Shown here: piece after piece, positions 51,608-60,625 of the stretch
How positions within the stretch are numbered: the stretch's first letter is position 1
How the letters are laid out: the number at the start of each line of letters is the position of its first letter
Assembly (NCBI GenBank): GCA_018267965.1
Contig: JAFDXK010000005.1
Span: 1 to 64,000, forward strand
From: Bacteroidota bacterium
GTDB taxonomy: Bacteria > Bacteroidota > Bacteroidia > Chitinophagales > Chitinophagaceae
DNA length: 64,000 nucleotides
Direction of reading: 5' to 3'
Made by a program: the position numbers and the translations under genes
The notes under the pieces: model-generated
Seen by the model: the letters and a program-made list of their open reading frames with translations, nothing else
Databases searched by the model: none
Told to the model about the DNA's origin: nothing

Positions 51608-52129
51608 ATGACAGCTGCAGATAAATATTATTTAAAAGCTAAGGATAATTATCCTTACAATTATGAGGAAGTAGTTGAGGCTATAGAGTATGGCTTATCG
51701 CATGACGACAGCCATCCGGGCTTACTTACATTGCAAGGCAGGTTATATTATGCTGATTTAAAACAGTTTACATTGGCTAAAGAATGTTTTGAATTTGCGT
51801 TATACAGTGACCCTTATTTTGTTGACACCTACTATGCCTATATAGATTTGTCGTTACATACAGATGACCTATTGAAGGCAGAAAAACTCATAGCGGAAGC
51901 AATGAGCATAAAGGGTATTGACAAAGGATACATTTTGCACAAACAAGCAATACTATTCGAGAAAAAAGAACAATATGACGATGCCGTAAGATGTATATCG
52001 AAAGCTATGCTGCAGTGCTCGAAGGCAGACTGTTATACATTCTATGAAGAAGAGACTAAAAGAATAGAGCTAAAATTAAAGCAGTATAAACAACGGTCTG
52101 CCCCACTCAACATTATACTCATAAAATAA
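51608..52129 (+). CDS. TPR-like protein
   Basis: A 173-residue all-helical protein with at least three TPR-like units (SHPGLLTLQGRLYYADLKQF, ECFEFALYSDPYFVDTYYAY, GYILHKQAILFEKKEQYDDA). It is probably a protein-protein interaction scaffold. No signal peptide. A strong terminator overlaps the stop codon. Confidence 0.75.
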   Translation: MTAADKYYLKAKDNYPYNYEEVVEAIEYGLSHDDSHPGLLTLQGRLYYADLKQFTLAKECFEFALYSDPYFVDTYYAYIDLSLHTDDLLKAEKLIAEAMSIKGIDKGYILHKQAILFEKKEQYDDAVRCISKAMLQCSKADCYTFYEEETKRIELKLKQYKQRSAPLNIILIK

Positions 52130-52149
52130 GCCACTCATATGAGTGGCTT
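52128..52149. terminator. Bidirectional terminator
   Basis: AAGCCACTCAT/ATGAGTGGCTT is a perfect palindrome between the convergent TPR and hydrolase-fold lipoprotein genes. Confidence 0.75.
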
Positions 52150-52170
52150 ATTTATCAAATATTTGCAGGA

Positions 52171-53862
52171 CTATTTTTTGTCCGTTTTCTCTGCAGCCTT
52201 TTTGGCCTTTTCTTCTTCACGTTTTTCCTGTTCCATGCGTTTTTTTTCTGCAGCTCTGTCTTTTTCCATTTGCCTTTTCTCATCAGCTTTAGCACGCTCA
52301 GCATCGCGTTTATCCTGCTCTTTGCGTCTTTTTTCCGCAGCTTTTTCCTGTTCTATTTTCCTCTTCTCGTCTGCTTTATCTTTTTCCATTTGCCTTCTTT
52401 CTTTTGCTTTTTCGGCAGCAGCAGCCTCCCGTTCTTTAGCTTTTTGCCTGTCCATTGCAGCTTTTTCTTTTTCACGTTTTCTTCTGTCGGCTTCTCTTTG
52501 TTTAGCTTCAATCGCTTTTTGTTTTGCCATTTCTTTACGCTCTATCTCTCTTTGTTTAGCTTGTTCTGCACGTTTAGCTGCCAATACCCTGCGAGCTTCT
52601 TCACGCATTTTAGCATCATATGCACGCTTAGCTGCACCGGTCAGGTGTTTGTTCCTTTCCATCAGTTGTTGTGCGTAAGCTTCTTCGTCAGCTTTTTTAT
52701 TGCCTATGTAATCAGAGTATGCCTGTATTTTATCTACATTCTTTACATAACAACTGTTCACTGCATAACAGTTACATTTTTTCTTTCCTTTCCTTGATAA
52801 GTCAAAACTATCTACTTGTGCAGGCGCTACATTAGCCATCATTTTTGATACATCGCCATCATAATCGCAACCTAAAGATGTGTTTCCACTATCTACAGGA
52901 GAAAAATGACCGAATGAGAAAATACCTGACTTGTATTTTTTATTCGCTGCCAAGTCATATTTATTATATCCGATAGATAAGTGGTAGTTATCGCCGTTTA
53001 TCAATGAATCAGGATGCCTTTCATTATAATGCCTAAACACATCAGACCCTATAGTTGGTGCAATCATGTGCAGGTACACCTGATTTTTCGCAGGCGTATT
53101 GTTCTTAGCTTCTGCAGGAAGCGCTTCAGGCAATATAGCAGTAGATGCATTAAACATCATTTCTGCCCCTACTAATGCACCAAGGTTAGTAGTGATTACA
53201 TTGATTTGCGTATTGGTTTTAATACCTGCAATTACTTTACGAAGGCCTGCACCTGCATTCAATGCGCTTGGCATTCCATAGCTATGAAAAGCATTAGCCA
53301 TATCCTTACCATTATGGCCTATACCAAAGAAATAGCTATCCCAATACACCTCTACAAACAGCACATCACGATGTGTACCAAGACTAAGTACATCTTCCAA
53401 TTTTTGATTATCCTTACGAGAGCTTCGTGTTATGCCAGGGAATGAGCCATATGCTTTTTTACGGAAGCCATGTATCACCACATCAACGGTAGGGAAATGC
53501 ACCCTGTTTACATTGATCTGGTTGATATAAACATTTGCAACTGCATCATTAATATGGTCTATCACAGCATCCATATCACCTGTGCTGTCAACACCATATT
53601 TTTTGCACATTTGATTTAGTTTCTTGGGATTTCTATGATACCAATCTCTCAAAGAACCATTTGCTTGTTTTAGCTCCTTGTCTTTGATATACATATCCGG
53701 ATAAAGCAAACCATCTTTATCTAAAAATATCCGCACTGTGCGGTCTTCCACCATCCATTTATCTAATCTCTCTCCGTAAAGGGTGTGGTGTTTTTCAATC
53801 TTCAATCCACAGGAAGCAATGAAAAACAACGCAACAAAAAGCAAGGATAAATTCTTGTTCAT
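52171..53862 (-). CDS. Alpha/beta-hydrolase-fold lipoprotein with a long charged coiled coil
   Basis: A 563-residue lipoprotein with lipobox FIASC. Residues about 120-330 look like an alpha/beta hydrolase (VDVVIHGFRKKAYG oxyanion strand; INVITTNLGALVGAEM elbow). The nucleophile position is Asn226 (TTNLG), so it is probably not a Ser hydrolase. From about residue 395 to the end is an unbroken highly charged helix made of Lys/Glu/Arg/Ala units (EKAAEKRRKEQDKRDAERAK), about 165 residues and perhaps 25 nm long. It may span the envelope as a tether (inference). The plus-strand frames opposite are shadows of this helix. Confidence 0.7.
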   Translation of the reverse strand: MNKNLSLLFVALFFIASCGLKIEKHHTLYGERLDKWMVEDRTVRIFLDKDGLLYPDMYIKDKELKQANGSLRDWYHRNPKKLNQMCKKYGVDSTGDMDAVIDHINDAVANVYINQINVNRVHFPTVDVVIHGFRKKAYGSFPGITRSSRKDNQKLEDVLSLGTHRDVLFVEVYWDSYFFGIGHNGKDMANAFHSYGMPSALNAGAGLRKVIAGIKTNTQINVITTNLGALVGAEMMFNASTAILPEALPAEAKNNTPAKNQVYLHMIAPTIGSDVFRHYNERHPDSLINGDNYHLSIGYNKYDLAANKKYKSGIFSFGHFSPVDSGNTSLGCDYDGDVSKMMANVAPAQVDSFDLSRKGKKKCNCYAVNSCYVKNVDKIQAYSDYIGNKKADEEAYAQQLMERNKHLTGAAKRAYDAKMREEARRVLAAKRAEQAKQREIERKEMAKQKAIEAKQREADRRKREKEKAAMDRQKAKEREAAAAEKAKERRQMEKDKADEKRKIEQEKAAEKRRKEQDKRDAERAKADEKRQMEKDRAAEKKRMEQEKREEEKAKKAAEKTDKK

Positions 53863-53926
53863 ACCTGAATATTAGCTTATAAATATAATAAACTATTGTT
53901 TCAGGTCAATGGGAGGGGCAAGATGC

Positions 53927-54580
53927 CTAATGGTGTTGATTTTCAGGGAGTTCTTCTCCTTTAAATACCTCCTTATCCAGTGGTAGAATGAAGATAAGCG
54001 GAACCAGCGCGTATATAACAAAAGAAACATATACAGAAACCCAGGCTAAAAATGAACCAGCTATATATAATGTCGGAACAGCCAATAATGATTTGCGAAC
54101 ATTCTTCATAACAGTCGGTTTGTCGTAACGGGTACTGAGGTAATGTTTCTAATTATAATAATAAAACCACATGAGGCAGATGGTAGTAGCAGAAACTGTA
54201 AGTCCCCAAAACATTACAAAGAGTGGTTGACTTGGATATTCACCCATTAATGCTGTAGGAAACGGTAACAGACAAATGAAAAAAAGTAAAAAAATATTGA
54301 TCCATGCAATAGCAAAATCACTTTTGACTGTCATGGATAAAATATTCTGATGATGTAGCCATATTACCCCTACAAAAAAGAAACTGACAGCCCAACTGTA
54401 GAAAACAGGCAGAACCTCTTTCAGATTTTCGATTACTTCGTGTTTGTCTGACGCATTAATAATATGAGGAACTTTCAATTCCAATACCAGCAATGTCATA
54501 ACAATTGCAAAAACTGCATCAGAAAAAGCTTCTAACCTGAGTTTTGAAAACCCGAAAGCTTTAAATTTTTTCAGAAACAT
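53927..54580 (-). pseudogene. TMEM175-like channel gene interrupted by an in-frame TAG
   Basis: The frame starts MFLKKFKAFGFSKLRLEAFS and shows the TMEM175/DUF1211 opening (RLEAFSDAVFAIVMTLLVLELKVP) and four membrane helices. It stops at codon 144 (TAG, 54151-54149) after WFYYYN. The same frame continues as KHYLSTRYDKPTVMKNVRKS and two more helices to ENQHH, the rest of a 217-residue protein. The downstream part could be a stand-alone 60-residue frame starting at its ATG. TMEM175 proteins form tetrameric K+ channels. Nonsense mutation, programmed read-through or sequencing error are all possible. Confidence 0.8.
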
Positions 54581-54622
54581 AATAGCATAGGATATGGTAT
54601 CTAATGTACAAAAAGTTGAATA

Positions 54623-54766
54623 TTACTCTGTGCCGGTTGAGGCACACCTATCTTCTGCTTCTTCTTTAAGGCTTTTTATTTTTATCAGTCGCTTATAGAT
54701 GTATATACTCAGATAAATACCTCCACCGCAAACCAACAAAGAGATTATTGCAAATAAGGCTGTCAT
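54623..54766 (-). CDS. Small one-helix membrane protein (47 residues)
   Basis: MTALFAIISLLVCGGGIYLS and then IYIYKRLIKIKSLKEEAED: one membrane helix, then a basic and an acidic segment. It starts at an ATG on the minus strand 9 bases after the stop of the T9SS protein gene and is too short for most gene callers. It may be cotranscribed with that gene. A similar small protein lies at 60626-60757. Confidence 0.5.
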   Translation of the reverse strand: MTALFAIISLLVCGGGIYLSIYIYKRLIKIKSLKEEAEDRCASTGTE

Positions 54767-54775
54767 AACAAGAGA

Positions 54776-55519
54776 CTAATGTGAGCTTATTTCTATTTTA
54801 TGATTGTAATATTCCTGCCCTACTCTCACGGTGCATACATATATACCGGGTGATAGTGCAGACGTATTCAAATGTATATTATTATACCCTTGCGACACCT
54901 CAGCACTATGTTGCAAAACAGTTTTACCCATCACATCTTTAACAAGGATTGTACAATCGGCAGATACAGTTGAAGCAATCCTTAAGTTCACTTGCTCATT
55001 CGCAGGATTGGGATAAATCGTAATACCTCCGGGCTCCACAGTATTTTGTCCAACACTAACATCTACATATTTAATGTAAATATTCGCACACGACTTATTG
55101 TTGCCGGGGATATTATCAAGCAACGAATCAACAACATTTATATTATTAAAGGCTAAACAAAACTGCATTGGCGCAGAAGGGCCTGTGGTGATGGTAAGAA
55201 ATATTCCAACATAAGTAGTATCTCCGGGAGCTAGTGTAAAGCCTGTGTATTCTTTATAAGGTTGTGTAATGCTACCGTTAACAAATATAAGGGGTGTATT
55301 ATCCATGAGAACTGCTAATGCGAATGTATCCGTTATTCGTATGGAATCAGGCCCGTTATTTTTCAATTTGCCTACAATATTCGTTGGGTAATTGACCTCA
55401 ATAGTATCTCCGGTTTTCGGGGCCAGCATAGTCAATTGCAATTCGGCATGTCGCTGTCCGAATATATTACCGATACTGATGATAGAAAATAACAGAATGA
55501 AGTAGCAATACTTTTTCAT
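54776..55519 (-). CDS. Secreted protein with T9SS type A sorting domain
   Basis: The protein is 247 residues. The signal peptide ends in IFGQ. Residues 25-165 are an Ig-like beta domain (AELQLTMLAPKTGDTIEVNY, FTLAPGDTTYVGIF). The final 80 residues (GGITIYPNPANEQVNLRI to HKIEISSH) are a T9SS type A domain, which sends it through the type IX system. Function unknown, probably adhesive or structural. Cys in FCLAFN and KSCAN may pair. Confidence 0.8.
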   Translation of the reverse strand: MKKYCYFILLFSIISIGNIFGQRHAELQLTMLAPKTGDTIEVNYPTNIVGKLKNNGPDSIRITDTFALAVLMDNTPLIFVNGSITQPYKEYTGFTLAPGDTTYVGIFLTITTGPSAPMQFCLAFNNINVVDSLLDNIPGNNKSCANIYIKYVDVSVGQNTVEPGGITIYPNPANEQVNLRIASTVSADCTILVKDVMGKTVLQHSAEVSQGYNNIHLNTSALSPGIYVCTVRVGQEYYNHKIEISSH

Positions 55520-55578
55520 ATTATATAGTTGATGGTTAAAGTATACTTATCAGGCGGTAACGGCAATTATAAATTTAA

Positions 55579-55605
55579 TAAAAAAACCGGAGCATATACC
55601 CCGGT
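55579..55605 (-). terminator. Terminator of the Asn/Tyr-rich protein gene
   Basis: On the minus strand ACCGGGGTAT/ATGCTCCGGT folds into a hairpin followed by seven T residues, 24 bases past the stop codon. Confidence 0.75.
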
Positions 55606-55628
55606 CACCATATTAAACCAACCAACAT

Positions 55629-56057
55629 TTACCTTCTTCCACGATAATAACCATTATCCCTATACCTGTCATAATCATTATTTACATAACCATGACGGTT
55701 ACAATTGTCATAAGAACGGCAGTCATCCATATTTCCACGCCTGCTGTAATAATTGTTGTATGCATAATTATCGTCACAGTCCCTGCGCTTATGATGTGGC
55801 CTGCATGATTGCTGATAGTAATTATTGCAAGGATTATTATTTTGATAGTAAGCATTATTGTTACAACCATAGCGCTGTTGATATCTGTATCTATTATCTG
55901 GATATGTGCCATAATATCCTGCATTACCTACACTAACTGTTACGCTGCCATGAGGCCCGCTAAATGAAAACCTGCTTCGCTGGGCATTGGCATTGGAGTT
56001 AAACACCAACATACCTATCATTGCAAACAATCCTACTAATACCATTTTCTTTTTCAT
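55629..56057 (-). CDS. Secreted Asn/Tyr/Arg-rich low-complexity protein
   Basis: A 142-residue exported protein. Counting from the ATG at 56055-56057 gives a clean signal peptide (MKKKMVLVGLFAMIGMLVF, then ANAQ); the upstream 44 codons of the same frame do not look like protein. The mature region is rich in Asn, Tyr, Arg and Asp, with several Cys (YGCNNNAYY, DDCRSYDNC) and an RGRR end. Such proteins occur in Bacteroidota surface or extracellular matrix, but no family is clear. The opposite strand is open for 135 codons because of the composition bias. Confidence 0.65.
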   Translation of the reverse strand: MKKKMVLVGLFAMIGMLVFNSNANAQRSRFSFSGPHGSVTVSVGNAGYYGTYPDNRYRYQQRYGCNNNAYYQNNNPCNNYYQQSCRPHHKRRDCDDNYAYNNYYSRRGNMDDCRSYDNCNRHGYVNNDYDRYRDNGYYRGRR

Positions 56058-56154
56058 AAACATTGCTTTTACTACAGTATTCCAAATCAGATACCAGTTT
56101 TTAGCTTTTATTGTTAAAAAAAACTGAAAGGGGTTATCTGCGTATCGGAAACAA

Positions 56155-56179
56155 TAAAAAAAGCTCCCGTATAGGGAGC
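56155..56179 (-). terminator. Terminator
   Basis: GCTCCC/GGGAGC around GTATA, with seven T residues on the minus strand; 26 bases past the stop of the 56205-56753 gene. It lies upstream of the Asn/Tyr-rich gene and isolates it. Confidence 0.8.
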
Positions 56180-56204
56180 CATAAATCAATTAACTCAAGC
56201 TATA

Positions 56205-56753
56205 CTATTGTATATTCTTTACCTTAACCGATTTGGCCATATCAAACATAGTCTGATTAATATCGTATATCTGGCTGATAGTTGTTGAGGCTGTGTTATT
56301 ACCAGAGTATTGAATCAGCACATTTTGCTGTCCGGGTTTGTGTTCCTTCATCCACACATAGGTGCCTTTGGGAACTATTCCTGTTGATGTTTTCAGGTCT
56401 GTTTTCAAACATGCAACTCCGCATCCTGCTCCTCTTGATACTTTTGTAATTTTTCCTCTCACTACAATATTCCTCCCTTCCATATCAGTAGCCATATAAC
56501 TATTACCAAGGTTGGCATAAATCAGCACAACATTACCGGGAATATAGCTGATACTCTTTTCCATAAACTCTACTGCTGCTTTATCTACAGGTTTATTCTT
56601 TGAAGCAGCCAGATAAAGTGTCAAATCATTAACACCGGGCTTAATGATACCAACTGTGCTGCCCTTTTCAAGTATATACCACTCAGGCGTCATAGATTGT
56701 GAAAAGCTATGCATGCATACAAGCAAAAACAGTAAAACAAGGACTGATCTCAT
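56205..56753 (-). CDS. Exported protein of unknown family
   Basis: A 182-residue protein with signal peptide MRSVLVLLFLLVCMHSFSQ. The mature part has beta-type segments (IYANLGNSYMATDMEGRNIVVRGKI and GTYVWMKEHKPGQQNVLIQYSG) and a Cys pair (GCGVAC). It could be an SH3-like or related envelope protein; no clear hits. It has its own terminator. Confidence 0.6.
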   Translation of the reverse strand: MRSVLVLLFLLVCMHSFSQSMTPEWYILEKGSTVGIIKPGVNDLTLYLAASKNKPVDKAAVEFMEKSISYIPGNVVLIYANLGNSYMATDMEGRNIVVRGKITKVSRGAGCGVACLKTDLKTSTGIVPKGTYVWMKEHKPGQQNVLIQYSGNNTASTTISQIYDINQTMFDMAKSVKVKNIQ

Positions 56754-56873
56754 AATAGTATTTAGAATAAAAGTAAGGAACTAATACGTACCTACCAGTT
56801 CATTAATTTCTTTTAAACCAATAGTTTATATCCACAATTATATTATTAGTATATCAATATCAACATTTTACGC

Positions 56874-56881
56874 TACTTTTG
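56874..56881 (+). promoter_or_regulatory. -7 element of the desaturase gene
   Basis: TACTTTTG matches TAnnTTTG and lies 17 bases before the TTG start. No TTG at the -33 distance; the region is AT-rich. Confidence 0.45.
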
Positions 56882-56898
56882 CATAAATTTTTTGAGTC

Positions 56899-57999
56899 TT
56901 GTCCAATAACGCATTGCCACTTGTCAAATTCGCAGCTGCCGGTAAAGAATCATTTTACGATACTGTAAAAGCACGTGTAAATGAATATTTTACAACCGTA
57001 AATATTCCAAAACACGGCAATTTGACAATGTATACAAAAACCATAGCAATGCTGGCTATGTATTTTGTTCCATACTTTCTTATTGTTGCAGGCATAGGAA
57101 ACATAAGCCTTGTGATATTTTATCTTTTATGGATTGTGATGGGTTTCGGTATAACGGGCATTGGCACATCTGTAATGCACGATTCTAACCACGAGGCATA
57201 TAGCAATAACAGCTTTATCAATAATGTACTGGGTGGTGTATTAAATATTCTGGGTGGTTATAGCCGCAATTGGAAAATACAGCACAATATATTGCATCAT
57301 ACTTATACCAACCTTGAAGGGCTTGATGAGGATATAGAAGCTGGTATTTTGCTTCGTATGTCTCCACACAAAAAGAAATTAGGCATTCACAAGTTTCAGC
57401 ATATCTATGCCTGGTTGCTATATGGTATCATGAACATATACTGGGTAACGGTTAAAGACTATAAATGCCTGCTGCAGTATGGTAAAAACGGCCTTCTGAA
57501 AAAACAAAAGATATCATTGCGATATGCTTTAACAGAGTTGACATTATATAAGATATTCTATTTTGGTTATACTATCGTTGTACCTATATTCATTGCAGGA
57601 GTAGCTTGGTATCATGTAGTATTGGGCTTTATAGCAATGCATTTAGTAGCAGGATTGTTACTAGCTTGTATTTTTCAATTGGCACACGTTATGGAGACAT
57701 CTGAGTTTCCTGAATTGCCAGAACAAAGTAAAATGCAAAACAACTGGGCTGTTCACCAGGTACTGAACACTGCAAACTTTGCACCTGACAGCAAAATAAT
57801 GTCTTGGTTCATTGGCGGGTTAAATTACCAGATCGAGCACCATTTGTTCCCTCACATCTGTCACGTACACTATCCTAAATTATCCCAAATAGTTAAGCAA
57901 ACTGCCGTAGAGTATAATATCCCTTACAATGTGCAACCTACCTTTATGAGGGCTTTGAAAGAGCATGCCCGTATGCTGAAGAAGTTAGGAAATAATTGA
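56899..57999 (+). CDS. Acyl-lipid/acyl-CoA fatty acid desaturase
   Basis: A 366-residue membrane desaturase. The three histidine boxes are complete: HDSNHEA (His94, His98), HNILHHT (His129, His133, His134) and QIEHHLFP. The QxxHH third box is typical of front-end (delta-5/6-type) and related desaturases. It introduces a double bond in acyl chains with O2, probably for membrane fluidity at low temperature. The start is taken as TTG at 56899. It has its own -7 box. Confidence 0.85.
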   Translation: MSNNALPLVKFAAAGKESFYDTVKARVNEYFTTVNIPKHGNLTMYTKTIAMLAMYFVPYFLIVAGIGNISLVIFYLLWIVMGFGITGIGTSVMHDSNHEAYSNNSFINNVLGGVLNILGGYSRNWKIQHNILHHTYTNLEGLDEDIEAGILLRMSPHKKKLGIHKFQHIYAWLLYGIMNIYWVTVKDYKCLLQYGKNGLLKKQKISLRYALTELTLYKIFYFGYTIVVPIFIAGVAWYHVVLGFIAMHLVAGLLLACIFQLAHVMETSEFPELPEQSKMQNNWAVHQVLNTANFAPDSKIMSWFIGGLNYQIEHHLFPHICHVHYPKLSQIVKQTAVEYNIPYNVQPTFMRALKEHARMLKKLGNN

Positions 58000-58003
58000 G
58001 ATA

Positions 58004-58285
58004 CTATATAGACTTCATGAGGAAATACACAAGGCCGCACAAAGCAAAAACGACGTAGAATACGTAATTAATAATATTGCTGCTTTTGTAATATTTTTTC
58101 AATTTTTCCTGAAATATATTTTTCAGGCCCTGTTTACCTATAGGAAGTAATGAAACGACAAATAAATTGAGTGCATCTTTCTCCAGCCTTTTCTTATAAA
58201 TCATCCTCAATTTTATTGCTGCAAACACCAGAAAAACAAAGACGAGCCCTAATGGTCCAAACTCAACAATATATCCCCTAATCAT
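58004..58285 (-). CDS. Small two-helix membrane protein
   Basis: A 93-residue protein with hydrophobic helices at 11-27 (GLGLVFVFLVFAAIKL-like) and 74-90 (VFYVVFALCGLVYFL), separated by a basic, amphipathic loop. Unknown family; it faces the desaturase gene tail to tail, 4 bases apart. Confidence 0.6.
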   Translation of the reverse strand: MIRGYIVEFGPLGLVFVFLVFAAIKLRMIYKKRLEKDALNLFVVSLLPIGKQGLKNIFQEKLKKYYKSSNIINYVFYVVFALCGLVYFLMKSI

Positions 58286-58415
58286 TTTGTATTAACTGCA
58301 GGTTTTAGGAATTTTAATAAATTGATATAATTATTGCACAATAATAATACCAAACATACAATTTATGCAAAAATAATTTCTAAACGGGTCAAATCACACC
58401 TGATATTGTTTTTAC

Positions 58416-58823
58416 ATGATGAAAAAAGAACAAATACTACAAAAGCTGTATGACTTTAGAGACTTGGATAAATATGCTACTTTTTCTAAAGCAATGCCGG
58501 GGATTATACATACTGCAGATGATCAGCAAGAAATAATCAATACCATTCTTAACACTTGCGCTAAAGAACTAATAGTAGAATTGGAAAGTGTGAAGCGACC
58601 TACAAAAACAGCCCTAAAAACAATAATTGCCAAAAGCATGAACAATATTACTGCTGCCGTTATCAACACAGAAAATAAAGATTTCGGGTATCATTTATGT
58701 TGGTTTTTAGCTGAAAAAGTCGGTCTCGATTTATGGAAACAATCTACCACCAAAATATGGGGATATTGGGAAATAATTGATAACCAGGTGAAAACAACCA
58801 AGTACAAAAAGCCGAAAAATTAA
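58416..58823 (+). CDS. Hypothetical soluble protein (possibly DUF4844)
   Basis: A 135-residue helical protein: KLYDFRDLDKYATFSKAMPG, then KTIIAKSMNNITAAVINTENKDFGYHLCWFL and KIWGYWEIIDN near the end. It resembles small Bacteroidota proteins of the DUF4844 type, but I am not certain. No signal peptide. It stands alone between the small membrane protein and YARHG lipoprotein genes. Confidence 0.55.
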   Translation: MMKKEQILQKLYDFRDLDKYATFSKAMPGIIHTADDQQEIINTILNTCAKELIVELESVKRPTKTALKTIIAKSMNNITAAVINTENKDFGYHLCWFLAEKVGLDLWKQSTTKIWGYWEIIDNQVKTTKYKKPKN

Positions 58824-58917
58824 AGAAATCACAAAACTTATTCCTGGGGGTCATTGGGTATGATTTTTGGGCTTATTTAAGTAAACCATATTTCTTAACT
58901 CTTAAAATTTTACGGCT

Positions 58918-59451
58918 ATGAATAAGCAAATAATGACGTTTGTTTTATGCATGGGGCTATTAGCTGCCTGTAAAAACAACAACGAGACTAAATGCGGTAA
59001 TGACTTGGCGCTACAGAAAACTCAGCTGGATAAAAACAAAACAGGCGAAAACATTAATACAGCAAGTTTAGAAATTAATAGAGAAGGTGATATAGCCAAA
59101 CTGTATAGCGGGAATTCACCTGATGTAGTAAATGCTATCAATAGTAAAAAACTACAATTACACAAGAAAAGGCTAACACCGGGTTATTATCCGGAAGCAT
59201 CTGAACGTATACTGACAGACCATGATGTACAATACCTTACCGCATGGGGCTACAAAGTAATGCTTAATGAGATTTATGCCCGACACGGAATGGTATTTCG
59301 AGATGAATACCTGCAACGCCATTTTAACGACCAAAAATGGTATCATCCCAAAACTAACAATGTATACAAGCAATTGACAACAACTGAAAAACAGAACATA
59401 GCTTTTCTTATCAATGCTATGGATAATGAAACAAGGTTAGCTTTAAAGTAA
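58918..59451 (+). CDS. YARHG-domain lipoprotein
   Basis: A 177-residue lipoprotein with lipobox LLAAC and a C-terminal YARHG domain (about 118-160): NEIYARHGMVFRDEYLQRHF and KWYHPKTNNVY. YARHG domains are extracellular and thought to bind peptidoglycan or other surface polymers. A terminator follows. Confidence 0.85.
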   Translation: MNKQIMTFVLCMGLLAACKNNNETKCGNDLALQKTQLDKNKTGENINTASLEINREGDIAKLYSGNSPDVVNAINSKKLQLHKKRLTPGYYPEASERILTDHDVQYLTAWGYKVMLNEIYARHGMVFRDEYLQRHFNDQKWYHPKTNNVYKQLTTTEKQNIAFLINAMDNETRLALK

Positions 59452-59472
59452 TTATAGAGACTTAATGTTTAT

Positions 59473-59502
59473 AAGGGGTGCCTGGCACCCCTTATTTATT
59501 TG
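59473..59502 (+). terminator. Terminator of the YARHG gene
   Basis: AAGGGGTGCC/GGCACCCCTT is a 10-bp near-perfect stem with a one-base loop, followed by ATTTATTTG. Confidence 0.8.
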
Positions 59503-59557
59503 TGCACCTCTTTATTTATTTACAATATTTCGATAAACTTGTATTCTATTTTCATCT

Positions 59558-59872
59558 ATGCTTAAAACATCAATCGGCGAGTTAAAGCTTTCTCCTATCA
59601 AAGAAGAAGGCAAATTTGTGTTCTTTAACGATTTTATCACTATAAATGGTAAAGTGTCTAAGGGTGATAAAATCAAGATATTTGTACCCAGTTATCAAGC
59701 ATCTCAGCCGAAAATATTAATACCAGAAGACGCCTCTTCCTCCGCCATATTAGTAGTACGTGGACAGCAATACAGGCACGATGGGCTTACAGGGTTCGAC
59801 ACCATGAACAAATTATACGACCATGTTTCTACACTGTACAAAGACAGGTTTTATTTCGGAGACAAGGCCTGA
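59558..59872 (+). CDS. Hypothetical 104-residue protein
   Basis: A beta-rich small protein: SIGELKLSPIKEEGKFVFFND, KIKIFVPSYQASQPK, LVVRGQQYRHDG, ending in an amphipathic helix. No signal. Unknown; it is 39 bases before mtgA and could be cotranscribed. Confidence 0.5.
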   Translation: MLKTSIGELKLSPIKEEGKFVFFNDFITINGKVSKGDKIKIFVPSYQASQPKILIPEDASSSAILVVRGQQYRHDGLTGFDTMNKLYDHVSTLYKDRFYFGDKA

Positions 59873-59911
59873 TAATTATTAACCCTACATTGTAGTTTGT
59901 ATCTTTCGGCT

Positions 59912-60622
59912 ATGGCCGGTCAAAAACCAATTTTCTGGAAGAGATTTTTCAAATGGGTGTTTTACCTGTTTGCTGCCTCTATCTTATATGTTGTTATTTG
60001 CAAATGGCTGATGCCACCTATTACTATAACACAAACTGCTGCTGTTTTTCAAGGCTACGGTTTAAAACGAGATTACGTTAGCTGGAACGAAATATCGCCC
60101 AATGTAAAATTGGCTGCCATTGCCAGCGAAGACCAGTTATTTCCTGACCATTCCGGGTTCGATTGGAAGTCTATAGAAAAAAGTATGGAGGGCAAAACGG
60201 GTAAAAAGAAAAAACGCACTAAAGGCAGTGCAGCAAGTACCATCAGCCAGCAAACTGCAAAGAATGTATTTCTTTGGCAAGGTTCTGGGTACATGCGCTA
60301 TATACGCAAACTACCAGAAGCTTTTTATACAGAAGCAATTGAGTTGGTATGGGGCAAGAAGAGAATAATGGAAGTATACCTGAATGTGATAGAAATGGGT
60401 CCTGGTATATTTGGCATTGAAGCTGCAGCTAGGCAATACTTTCATAAATCTGCCGCAAACTTGTCAAGACAGGAAGCTGCAATGATCATTGCCTGCCTGC
60501 CTAATCCTAAAAAATTCACTGTGGTACCATTGAGCCGTAGAGTTCAGTGGCGATACCCGCAGATTGTACAACAAATGAACAACCTTGACGGAGACCCGGA
60601 TGTAGCTGAATTAATAAAGTAA
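59912..60622 (+). CDS. mtgA: Monofunctional peptidoglycan glycosyltransferase
   Basis: A 236-residue GT51 enzyme. After a short N-terminal membrane helix it has the family motifs EDQLFPDHSGFD (catalytic Glu), KGSAASTISQQTAKNVFLW, KRIMEVYLNVIEMGPGIFGIEAAA and AAMIIACLPNPKKF. It polymerises glycan chains from lipid II at the inner membrane. I start at the ATG at 59912 rather than a TTG at 59897. Confidence 0.9.
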   Translation: MAGQKPIFWKRFFKWVFYLFAASILYVVICKWLMPPITITQTAAVFQGYGLKRDYVSWNEISPNVKLAAIASEDQLFPDHSGFDWKSIEKSMEGKTGKKKKRTKGSAASTISQQTAKNVFLWQGSGYMRYIRKLPEAFYTEAIELVWGKKRIMEVYLNVIEMGPGIFGIEAAARQYFHKSAANLSRQEAAMIIACLPNPKKFTVVPLSRRVQWRYPQIVQQMNNLDGDPDVAELIK

Positions 60623-60625
60623 ATG

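Noticed and set aside
52139..52797. Ser/Phe-rich plus-strand frames
   Set aside because: They mirror the charged helix of the hydrolase-fold lipoprotein on the minus strand.
55529..55936. A 135-codon His/Tyr/Asn-rich plus-strand frame
   Set aside because: It is the antisense of the Asn/Tyr-rich secreted protein, which has a proper signal peptide and terminator.
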